NCBI GenBank assembly: GCA_000708835.1
Contig: DF237766.1
Span: 1-30,938, forward strand
Origin: Klebsormidium nitens
Lineage: Eukaryota; Streptophyta; Klebsormidiophyceae; Klebsormidiales; Klebsormidiaceae
Direction: 5' to 3'
DNA: 30,938 bases
The number at the start of each line of letters is the position of its first letter. The stretch's first letter is position 1. The notes under the pieces are model-generated. The model was not told the origin of the DNA and made no database searches. It worked only from the letters and a program-made list of their open reading frames with translations. This document shows, one piece after another, positions 9,944 through 20,281 of this stretch. A program made the translations under genes and the position numbers.

Positions 9944-12900
9944 TCATTCGTTGGAACTAGACGGCTTTGTGCTCAGGACGGCAGAGTTTTGGGTCGACAT
10001 GGTTACCGCTGAGGTGGATGTACGATCTGACGGGACCGTGAAAATCGTCATCGGTTTCTGCGGCAGCGGAGGTACTTCCATCTGTCCAGACAACATGGCG
10101 ACGCATTCCCGCACCGTCGGCCGGTAGCTCATGATGGTGTGAACGCACAGCAAACCGACCTGGAACCGAAAGCATGACGTCATCAATGGAGACTGGTAAA
10201 ATGGACCAAGAGTACAAAATCGGAGACGCGAAACGGTCACTGTTGCTTTTGAAAACTCCACAGTCAACTCGTTGAACAGAGACTGCGATTCGGCTTGCTC
10301 GTCTGAACCGCGACCATTTCCGACTGCAAATTCTGGTGACTCAGGAACATCGCGCTGAAGGGAATGGCTTAGTACAGTAATCCTCCCGTCCTGAACTTTA
10401 TTGGAAACCAGATCCGCCTGTCTTGAACTTGGTTGCAAACCACACCAAGACATAGCGACTTGAAGATCAAGGGCGTGCTTTTGACGAGATGGCAGGACCC
10501 GTGTCCCAGCGACAAAAGATCTTTAGCTCACCTTAATCGCTGTTAATATGCTAGCTTCGTGCTCCGGCAGGGCTGATGCCAAGGCCGGTTCCAGGATCGA
10601 CACGAAATCGCCGGTCTCTGCGGCTGCCCAAGCCCACTCTGTCAGAAACACCTGTAAGTAACAGAGACGGATAGTCAATATCCAGTTTTCTGACTCTCTT
10701 CGGGTTTGAATCTTTCTGGTACGTTTGACGAGATGGTATATACTTGCATCTCTTCGGTATGGTTTGACGAGATGGTAGACACTGCAAATGAGTTGCAAAC
10801 ATACGCCTGCAGTCCTTCTCCGTTCAGATCTCGTCACCCTCGCCTATCGACTATGTTGGCGTCCCGCTCCTTTAGAAACAGAGACCAGAGCCCGCTCTGG
10901 CTTGCGCTGATTGCGCCAACCGGGAGCCACACTGCTGGATTCTCCAGAGACGCGACTCAAAAGCTGACTCGAAAAAAGTTTCGCCAATCCAAAGAAAAAA
11001 AAAACTGGACGTATACCACCATTGTTCAATTTACAGGGTGATCGATGCGGCTGTGCATTGTACCCCTGCATCTCCATGTGCCAAGACGGAATCCGAAACC
11101 AAATCCAGTGCTCAAACGTCCTTGAATACTGAACCGTTACGGTTGCGTCTTATCGGCAGGTCTTGCCGACCCAAAACGGATGATCCCGTCAAATCTGCGA
11201 AATGTTTAGTGAGGTATTTGTCACACCTCAGAAGTGCGAGTTTGCACCTGCCCCTATCTCCCTTCAGACTCGATGCGTCTCAACTCAGATGGCGCCGTTG
11301 AGACGAATCAGCAGTGTCGAGACGCCTCAGCTGATGCCTGCTAACCCCAGCGGTTGATGGATAACCCGACCTCGTCAACTTATCCCGAGAGCGACATTTA
11401 TAGTAGCCTTTTGAACTCAGCAGTCCGGTTCTTACCTGTCCGCCGTCTTGTTCGGTCTACATGAGTCCCCGCCTGAAACGGCGTCTTTACGTTGACCGTG
11501 TCGGGTCCCTTCGTTTCGGCCAATGCATGCGAAACTTAATAAAGGTCAAGATGACCCGGCCCTGTTAACCCGCAGATTATTGAGTACTCATTCGGTCCCA
11601 GCAGCTAAAATGGTCACCTGCCCCTCTTCTCGTTCGGTCCTCCACGGATCTCCGACCGGCGGCGTCGGCTCGGCAGATCGAGTCTCCTCCGCCGCCAAAG
11701 GTTAATCGGATTCCGGAAAATGAGATAACCCGTTCTCGTTCAACCCCAAAACCCTGAACTGGCAAAGGGACGTTTTCTCACCTGCCCCTCTTCTCGTTCG
11801 GTCCTCGATGGATCTCTGACCGGCGGCGTTGGCTCGGCAGATTGAGTCTCCTCTGCCGCCGCAGGTTTCCGATTTCGGATAACGAGATAACCCGTTCTCG
11901 TTCAACCTCAAACCCTGAAACTGGTAAAGCGACGTTTTCTTACCTGCCCCTCTTCTCGTTCGGTTTCCACCGGTCTCCGGCCGGCTACCAGCGACAGCAA
12001 CACCACACCAAAGCTGTACACGTCCGACTTCTCGGACACCTGTCCGTGTGCCACGTATTCCGGGCTGCAGACGAAACTAATCATTTGGGGCCGTTCTCCG
12101 GTCGAGAAGGTGGTGTTTCTACGAAAGCATTACCAACAGATGTGCGCGAGGGTGATCTTGTCCCCAAAAACCCCTTTGCATCGCTCGAATCATGTGTGAT
12201 TGCCTTAAGTTCTTCTTTTCCTTATCAAATCTTCGAAATGGATTGGCAGCATCGCACAAACTGTCAGCAATGTGTTTGTAAAACACCTTCGCTGGTAACG
12301 CCAGTCTCTTAGCAGCTCTGAAGCTTCGAAGCTCCTCTCTGAAAGCGATTTTCTTGGTGCGAGATAAAGCCGCTGCTCTATATACGGCGCATCGATCAGG
12401 ACCTTCTGAGGAACCGTTCAAGGAAGTGAGCGACTTGTGAAACCTAGCGCTTCGAACTTCGACCCGGAAGAAGCGTGGCAAGAAAGAGAGGAGTTCTCTG
12501 ATCTGTGAGGAAGGCTCTTGCAAAAAATTACAGTAGTTTGTGCCAGGCTTGTCTGTCCCGTGTCCAGATGGAACAAAGCGAGGCAGTTGCTGCGGCATCG
12601 ACGATTCGTCCGGTGGTTCCATTGAAAAAACAACAAAGGTCGGTTGTCGACCGACAATCAGATCAAGTTCGAGAGCCGCGAAACCGTGGATTTGCAATGT
12701 TGTGAGTCGCAAAAGGCGGTCGCAACGCAACTTCAAACGCACCTTATATAGCCCCAAGTGCCCCTCACACCTGCACAGAAGGCAGACCTCCAATATCAGT
12801 AGCCGATATGGAGGATTGACAGGGCGTTTCGCGTCCTTTCTCCACGCATCAATGTGGCCGCCTTCGAAAATGGAAGCACGGACCAAGAATGGACCTTAAA

Positions 12901-15900
12901 TCACTTTGCCTCCGTTTGCTTCGAAGCTTTGTTCCTGCTTGCCTCTCCTTCAAGTTCTCTTAACCACAAACCACATAAATCTAAATCTCCGAGTCTCTGC
13001 CTTGTAAAAAGTAACTTTCAGATGAGTTCTCTTAGGGACGCTACTATTAGTGCCGGCTTGTTCGACCCCCAGCGTTCAATTTTTTACATGAGACGTCAGA
13101 TCCCGCAGTGACATTGATGATAAAGCAGACAGAACCAAGATCCTAATTCAGGTCCACCGCCGAATATGCACCGTGCTGTGCTGTTCAAACTCACTTCTTT
13201 GAGATCAAAACCTTTTCTCACACCGAGATTTTCAAAATAGTGGTCAAGCACAAGCACACAAACGCGAGCTTGAAGATATGATTTTGTTTAAAACTCACCC
13301 GTTGACACGTGCGTTTCGTCATCCCCGGTAAACTTCGCAAGCCCGAAATCGGCCACCTTCGCCTCCATATCCTCCCCGAGTAGGATGTTCGACGGCTTCA
13401 CGTCTCTAGAACGACGTCGGCACACGGGATGACGTCAGCGAATGCGGGTACCGTAAGCATCTCACGATGACGTCGGAAGCCAAGGGTAACGTCAGAAAAC
13501 CAACTGACATCGAAAGTCATAGCCATAACAAACGAAGCGAGATTGACCATCGGAAGATACAAGTTACACTTGTATATTGAGAGCCTCGACTTATCCTGCG
13601 AACTGAAACAGCCGAGTTTTCCACTAGTGAACCTGAAACCGTTTCCACCCAGACGTGCCAACTTGCAGCTTCTAATCAAAAGAGGCTTTTGGTCGGGCAT
13701 ACCCCCAGATACCCAGAATTCAGTAAGAGAGCTAAGAAGCGTGAGCTACATTGGCTTGCGGTGGCAGACTTTGGATATGGCACACTTTGGACCTCGTTGA
13801 CAGCAAATGGCGGGTGGTCCGGCACCAAAGAAACTTTCAACAATGAGGCCAAGCACTTCATGCTCACCTGTGTATTATCCGGGGATTGCAGTCCTGCGAG
13901 AGAAGAAGCGCGCACGTGTGAGAAGAGGGATTGCATCAAAACAAAAACCGAACACGATGTATCCCAACATCGAGCATCTTGCCGATTCATAGATTCCAAA
14001 AACAGAGGCTTTATCCTGTCCAAACCGCATAACGAGAGGTTGTCGTTCCACAAAGAGGTCACTCCAGAGGGCAAGAGATGACAACACGCTCAATTGGATC
14101 GTGGCATCACCTGTAGTTTTGTATATTGAAATTTCGGCCCGTGTAGACAACACATCCTCGCCTCCTGTTTTTATAGACACGCAGCTGGCAGTTCAACAAA
14201 TGATGTCTCTATCAACATGCCCCCGAAGCTGTTCTCATCCATTTTCAAAACGAACGGGGCTCGGTCTTTCGCTCGTTTTGCGCTGTCGAAAGTGGAGCTC
14301 ACCTCGTGCAGATACGCCAGCCCTTTCGCAGTCCCGATTGCGATTCGCAGCCGCTGCGGCCAATCCAGGAACCCCTGTTTCTCAGGCCGTACGATCGCAT
14401 CCGGTCGCGGCTGGAAGAGATGATCGTCGACGGATCCGTTTGGGATGTACTCATAGACCACGACGCAGTGCTCTTCGGAAGCGTGCACGCCTTTCGGAGC
14501 CACGATGTGCCGGTGCCGGCATGCAGCCATCGAAGAGACCTCGCTAAGAAACTCCTGTAACAACAGGGAAGGGTCAAGGCCAACTCAAAATGGGATGCAT
14601 GCTCTTCGTAACTTGCGTATCTGGTCTCCACTTCGTTATTCAAATTTTCCTCCTCAGTGACGTAAGGGTTTCTCTGCTTCATGAAGCCGGTTGAGCACCT
14701 CTCAAGCATGTCAACCACCAAAAGCATCAAGCGGCTAGCAAAAACCTACTTCGGGGACCCCAAAAAGCCCAAGGACGTTTCTTTCAGAAGCTACAGCCTC
14801 AAGCTCAGACTCTGGTCTAGTATATTGACCTGAGTCTGCGCTGGCATCCCTACCGAAAAGCGCTGGCAAATCTCGAAGACGAACGGCAGTATGGACAGAA
14901 GTAGCCTGCAGCAAGTACAGACTTGCCACGAAGAGAAAACTTTGGAAGCAATTAATGAGAATGAAGCACAACGCGAAAAGAAAGGAGCCCCCTACCTCGA
15001 TGCCCCGGTGCGTCGACGGCTTCGTAATCTCCTTCACTGCCACTAACCGGTTCCCAGGGAGGGTGCCCAAAAACACCATCCCGGACCCCCCCTTTCCGAG
15101 GCACCGCTTCTTATCAAAGTTGTCGGTCGCGGTTCTCAGTTCCTGGTACGTAAACCACTGGAGCGGCTCCGCCCCGGCTAGCCTTCCCGACGACGCGAGA
15201 TGTTCCACCAGCCGTTTGCTCTTCGTCTGCACGCTTCCTTTTTGCACGCGGATCCTCCGCCGTCTTCGGAACCAAACCGCTAACCCAACCAAGGCCACTA
15301 ACCCGACCACTAACCCGACCGAGCACGAGACGATCACCGCGACCGCCGTCGTGCTCTTCTTCTCCCTTTTGCCGGCGCCCACCGCGATTGGCGTCAGCGC
15401 CACTTCGGGGGGGAGGTTCACGTAACAGTTTACACGGTCGGTGATCCCCCCGGGGCCGAACAAGTGGTAATAATGAGCGCCAACGAACGTGCTACAGTAG
15501 AGGAAGGTCAACTGGTCTGTGAACGGGCCCGTAAGCCTGGACACGATTCCGAAGAGCGTTTGAGAGCAATTACTGCATTGCCCCGGGCTGCACCGACTCT
15601 CGAGTTGAGTGACGTAGGCGCCCGGGAGCTCAGTGAAGTTTTTGCAGCGCAGGAGACCGACCACGACGTAGCTGTTGATGCGACACGTGTCGACTTTGGA
15701 GCCCTCCACGCCGTGCGCCACGAGCTCCGTACGGAACTGCTCGATGCAAGCCACGGCGTCCACCTGCGGGAAACCACAAGGAGATGACGTCGTGTTTGAC
15801 TCACCGAAAAGCCTTTTATTCCAAAGTTTATGGCAATATCGGTCACGCTGAGGCGTTTTTTTGCTGATCAGACGAGAGGAATTCCTTTTGAAGCGAACAC

Positions 15901-18900
15901 CGTTCCCTTTGATGCCGTACTGTTGATTGGAGATTGTCCTCTACAGGATCTCCTGTAGGGGCTGATGGAAACACAGCACGCTTTTACCGGGTGATAATCG
16001 AATATGGGGCTTTCAGGACTTTGCTTTCTAGTTTTTTAAAATTTTGACCGTGTTTTCATCCTCAGTATCACGGAAGCTCCTCGATGTTCTTCGCGTTTGT
16101 ACTCCTAGAAGCCACCCAACTTGCGGAAGCTCTTGGTTTCAAAACGTCCGGGGGTTGCTGGCAGAATTCTGAAGCAAGAGCGCTTTCTTTGTGTCCGGTT
16201 CACAAAGTAACCCGGAGCACAATCTGAAAGCCGGTGCCTTCGAAAATGACGCAAGTACCGAATAGTGAAGGTTGCAAAGCGCGTTTCCAAGCTCTGCTCT
16301 CAAAGACTTGCGCAGAAACCAATAACAGTGGAGTCTTGGTGTCCAAGGATCTTCGGCCGTGCAGAGACAGAGGACCAGATGATCAAGATAAGCAGCAGAC
16401 GAGGCTCCTTGAGGGGGACCGACAACAACATGGGCGTCTCCTCGTTACTGGTACCGAGAAACTGAAGGGAAGGACATGGAATCGAAGAGAAATTACAAAA
16501 CCATCAGTCGGGGTTTTGGATACGGAGCAGAAACTCACCTCGTTGTTTATCATTCCCGTCACGTTTGTGTACGTGGCGTACAGCTGGATGAACAATGCCT
16601 GGACGACGGCGCAACAGTACGTGCTCCGGATCTGGGGGGGCCCACAGGCGTTGTATATTGGGGTGAAATCCACTCCCGAATACTCCAAAGAGGTACATGT
16701 TGATGACTGAGGGACGTAGTCAATTGCGGTATTGAAAAGGCAGACGGAGATGTAGTTGGAGAGGAGGAGCGGGTACGCTGCGGCAACTAGAGCGACGCGT
16801 GCGAGATCTGCAGGAGACGATGCAAACATTGGGTTTGGGCAAGAAGAGGTTTGGTGTGTGAGGAAAGGAGGGTCTGCAAAGGGAGCAACGAAGGATTGAA
16901 TAGCGGTTGATCACAGAGGTCTTGCATTCAAAAGATCGGTTCTTCAAGGAAGAGCGACAAACAAAGTCGGGTCTTACTGTAGCGGATCTCGGTGCTTGAA
17001 GCTTGGGGTTTATAAGCAAGATGGCGTAACGAAATGAGCTCCCTGATGTGGATGCAGGAAGGACACAAGCTATTTTGGCACGGGGAAACGAGCATTAGCT
17101 TTACAATCAAATAACTGGCAGAGACATCATGGTAGAGAGCAGGTATCAACTGTTTGGCAAAGTCTGAAGACAACGTCGAAACTGGAAGATACACGTCAGC
17201 GCGAATCCTAGAAAGTCAGCTAGTAGGCTTTAGAACGCTGAGATCGATTCACTATCTTCACGAAACTTACCTTGGCACTGTGCGTTGGAGAAAACGGAGG
17301 GATCCCCCTTTGTGGTGTACCTAAGCGACGCGATCAGCTGGTCGGTGCTCTTGACACACGACGAGCAGTTTTGCTGGTTCCAGCAAGCCAAGGCGGCGCT
17401 GGTGCCTGCACAATCGCCGCAGACGGTGTCAACTGTATTGGTTCCTTTCCAGAATGTCAGCATGTGCTCTCAGAACGTGGAGTCAACCAGCATAGTTTCG
17501 TATTGAAGTCGACCTCCTCCTGCTTCACCGCGAGGACAGAGCGACTACTTGAAAGAAGCAGTGCTTTGAAGCAAAAGAGCGCTGACTGACGGTAAAGAAG
17601 AGACACTCGCTTACAATTGAATCAGCACTGCGAATGAGAAAGACGGATGGCCCCTCCTGTAACTGCCTCTCGATTGATTGAATCTGACACATTACAAGCG
17701 ACGGCATCCGGGGACTACCATTCGGAATATTGCATACAAGACCTTGATTCATCCCGGCAAGATATCGGCTATCATCTTCATTCTCGTGAAGCATCCGGGA
17801 CCCGCGCATGTGCCCCATTACCAGCCCCTAGCGAGCGCCCCCGGCAGTGAAGAAAACATTCGTAATCTTACCTGGATACGAGTTGTTTGCGAGTCGGACG
17901 AAGGCCGAACGAGTGGTCAGATCTGCGCCGCACGCGGGCTGCCAGAGAGGCGTGCTGTCCAGCCCGCAGGTGGTAAGGGTACTGCTGGAGATGCCGGCGC
18001 GCACGAGCAATGATTGCAGGTCCTGTGAGAGGAGAAACGCCTTGATCAAGGAACGCGCATTACGATTCAAGTTCGGGTGCCAACTTTTACGCAAACAGCA
18101 GTATCGGAGCTAAGGTTGACCAGGCTCCAGCGCTGCATTGATAGGTCCCAAAATCTTTTACGACTGTCTGGTGCTTGCTAGTCTAACCACGATGGAGAAG
18201 TACTCACGAAGTCGAAGTTTTCTCCGCGTATGGGGCAGGGTACTCGGGGAGAACGACAAGAAAGAATGATAACCGAGGGGGCGATCTCGCAAGGGGGGGG
18301 GCAAGGAGGAGCAGGAATCGGCTAAAGCCGGATGCAGGAACTGGATCGTTCCAAAATCGCATGTTGATCACATCGCTAGTTTAGAAGGGAAGGCCAAACG
18401 TATAAAGGAACAAGAAGGAACAGAAAAGGAACAGAAAAGGGACATTCAACGAGCAGGAACGACAGAACCACAAAGGAGCGATGCGGGGTGTGATGCTCAC
18501 AGCTATGCAGGCGGTTGCGACGTCCTGAGCGATCAAGAGCTGGTCCGTGGAGTTTGCATAGCGGACTCGGGTTTGGTACAGCATGTACGTAATGCGATTG
18601 CAGCACTCTTCCCCGAAGATGGCGCCGTTTGGGTCCGTGGATATGTTGACTGCGAGCAAGGAAGGCTGTGTCAAGGTCGCCCCTACATTCCACTCTGATT
18701 CTCACCCTATCGCCCTTTCAAACCAAATCCTTCACATAATTGACCATCGTGAGACGCCGAAGGTAGTCTCGGTTGAGTGCAAAGAGGTGCTCTGAGAGAT
18801 ATTGACAAGCCAACAGAAGGCAGTATCAGGGCAGGGTGACTGAAGGTTTCAGTTCTGTCCTATCTAACTTGAGGCCGGACACAGTTTACAACTCTTGGGC

Positions 18901-20281
18901 AATACCAGGCTGACGCGTGTCAAAGAAAGGCAGAACGAGAGACCAGCAAGGCAATCGGAGTGGGTTACCCAACTGCTAACAGACATTACGAGTCACACTT
19001 TTTCGGTGGGAGGTAAAAGCAGACGCTCCAATTTCTGATCATGAGCCAAAGCGGAAGGCCCCCAACTAGAAACTTTGAACCGCACCGTTTGAAAGATGAA
19101 GCAGGTGTGCATTGGGGCGTTTTGCAAAGCAACGTGCGAAACCTGCTCATATTGCATGGTTTCCAGCAGCTAAGGAAGAAGGATGCCTTCTGAATTCCGA
19201 CTGAACTCTGCACTTTTGTAACGAGCAGACAATGAAGAAGGCAACCTTGCTCGATCATTTGGACTCCAGGCTACATAGGGGGCTGACGAACGATGCAAAT
19301 TGTATCACTGAAACGGACAGCCACATCCTCCCACCAAGATTTGTCAGTCCGCTGCAACCTGGGTCTCTGTTTCGCGAGACTAACCTTGCCATTGAGGCTT
19401 GCAAGCCCATGTCAAAGGCTTTTAGAAAATGGAAGATCACCTACATTTTCCGCATTTTGCTATGGCCTCATTGAGATCGTTAGCTTGGAACACCAGGGGA
19501 CACGAAGAGTTGCTGGCTTGCTGTAACGCCCGGCTGCCGGCGATCGCCCCCCCTGTAGTGACAAGGGCACAAGGCATATGATGTTCTCCCAAACCTGATG
19601 ATATTGTTTCTTTAAAAGGCATAGCGCCCGAAGGCCAACCATGGCCTATGCTCAGCCGTGAAGGTTGATCATTGTGGCACAATTCCCTTCCTGTTCACAG
19701 CTCCCGTGAGCAGACTTAGAATTCCCTTTTGGGAGCAAACCGTACGAGCTTGGTACTGGAAACGTGCTCTTTTTTGAAACCACGTGTGATCAAGGGCGTA
19801 TGATCAATGGGTCCTAATTTTCAATCCGAAGTCTGGTCGTGTCAAAGTACAGCAATCTATGAAAGCAATCTATGGATCCCTAGACAGCGTCAAAGGGTTT
19901 CTCATTGATTCAGTGGCACCACTCAGTAACATATCTGAAAAGGCTTGTGAATCCGTTAGATGCTTCTAGCAAAGCCTCAGCACAGCTTCTGGTTCTACAT
20001 CTGGTTCTGATAACGTCCTTTCACGAAGAGATCAAAGGCTACAGCAGTACACAATAGCTAACCTTATTGCTGTTCCAAATCTCAGATTATCATTGTTTCA
20101 CGCTAAAAACAACGTCGTACCCGGACCAGAGCCCCAAAGGATGTAAGATCAATATTTTAAAATGCCAGATTGCTGTGGACGTGACCAAGATGCCTGGCAT
20201 ACCTTGCCGAGCAGTCGTGAGGACCGCGTAGTGGAGGAACACCAGTACAAGCCCCAAGAGCTTGGAAGTTTTCTGGTCCAT
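9944..20281 (-). CDS. SPARK-type receptor-like kinase (13 exons, 806 aa)
   Basis: Exons on the minus strand, 5' to 3': 20281-20203, 18649-18501, 18022-17872, 17405-17271, 16807-16539, 15763-14996, 14554-14303, 13893-13868, 13405-13299, 12770-12743, 12064-11944, 10651-10532, 10159-9944. Phases match at every join and the stop is TGA. Residues 1-25 form a signal peptide ([20 protein letters not shown]). About residues 27-380 form two successive cysteine modules of SPARK type, each beginning ECC/YCC followed by a C...L...G...C helix block. Residues about 401-425 form one membrane helix followed by RRRRR. The kinase domain has GKGGSG (484-489), VAVK (K505), E522 of helix C, HRD (609-611) split by an intron, DFG (629-631) and SPE (655-657); all catalytic residues are present, so it should be an active Ser/Thr kinase at the plasma membrane. 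The C-terminus is Ser/Thr-rich. The ligand is unknown. The weakest join is exon 1 to exon 2 across a 1,553-bp intron. The other joins are supported by family motifs. Confidence 0.85.
10724..10775 (-). repeat. Short direct repeats TTTGACGAGATGG
   Basis: The 13-mer occurs at 10724-10736 and 10763-10775, 39 bp apart, with a related upstream TCTCTTCGG in both units. A third copy lies at 10480-10492, on the other side of exon 12. The nearer pair looks like a small tandem duplication; the origin of the third copy is unclear. Confidence 0.6.
11605..11860 (-). repeat. Two decayed copies of the kinase exon 11 3' end
   Basis: The donor end of exon 12064-11944 (plus-strand ACCTGCCCCTCTTCTCGTTCGG) recurs with ends at 11782 and 11618, steps of 162 and 164 bp. 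Both copies keep a GT donor dinucleotide and the related upstream stretch (CGGCGGCGT.GGCTCGGCAGAT...GAGTCTCCTC.GCCGCC), which is more alike between the two copies than to the live exon. They encode variants of [14 protein letters not shown]. They lie downstream of the live exon in the direction of transcription. Confidence 0.88.
12743..12770 (-). CDS. 28-nt microexon encoding the activation-segment end
   Basis: The segment lies between CTGTGCAG and GTGCGT. It enters in phase 1 and leaves in phase 2, giving [19 protein letters not shown] across the three exons, which is the expected kinase P+1 loop before the APE-like motif. Without it the flanking exons do not match in phase. It is part of the receptor kinase gene. 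Confidence 0.85.
13868..13893 (-). CDS. 26-nt microexon encoding the catalytic-loop HR
   Basis: Between kinase exons ending YLHE and starting DVKPSNILL, this segment is flanked by TCTCTCGCAG and GTGAGC. It reads DCNPRIIH plus two bases of the arginine codon. It starts in phase 0 and ends in phase 2, exactly as its neighbours require, and restores the HRD motif. Skipping it would shift the frame. It is part of the receptor kinase gene. Confidence 0.85.
15941..15958. repeat. 18-bp palindrome CTACAGGATCTCCTGTAG
   Basis: An inverted repeat of CTACAGGA around a central TC, inside intron 5 of the receptor kinase gene. No function can be assigned. Confidence 0.5.
16920..17170 (-). repeat. Decayed copies of receptor exon 5 start
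   Basis: At 17163 downward an acceptor TCTTCAG is followed by a frame reading [19 protein letters not shown], resembling the live [20 protein letters not shown] that starts at 16807. A second, weaker copy begins at 16976 after CGCTACAG and keeps TGTCGCTCT. The steps are 169 and 187 bp. Both lie upstream of the live acceptor in the direction of transcription. The 16976 copy is less certain than the 17163 copy. Confidence 0.6.
18650..20202 (-). other. Large first intron of the receptor kinase gene
   Basis: This interval separates the signal-peptide exon from the ectodomain. Donor GGTATGCC and acceptor TTGCTCGCAG agree in phase. I find no additional exon with confidence; a short open frame at 18986-19258 on the minus strand has cysteines but no fitting splice sites. 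An extra small in-phase exon cannot be ruled out. Confidence 0.5.

Noticed and set aside
9944-10453. Long minus-strand open frame of 169 aa
   Set aside because: Only 9944-10159 is coding (last kinase exon); upstream of the acceptor the frame is intron read-through.
10780-10830. Possible ghost of kinase exon 12 acceptor at 10806
   Set aside because: The spacing fits (155 bp), but beyond the acceptor the sequence similarity is not convincing.
12119-12886. Minus-strand open frame of 255 aa
   Set aside because: It lies in the intron between the 28-nt microexon and exon 11 in a frame different from the kinase; no domain, and splicing around it gives a correct kinase.
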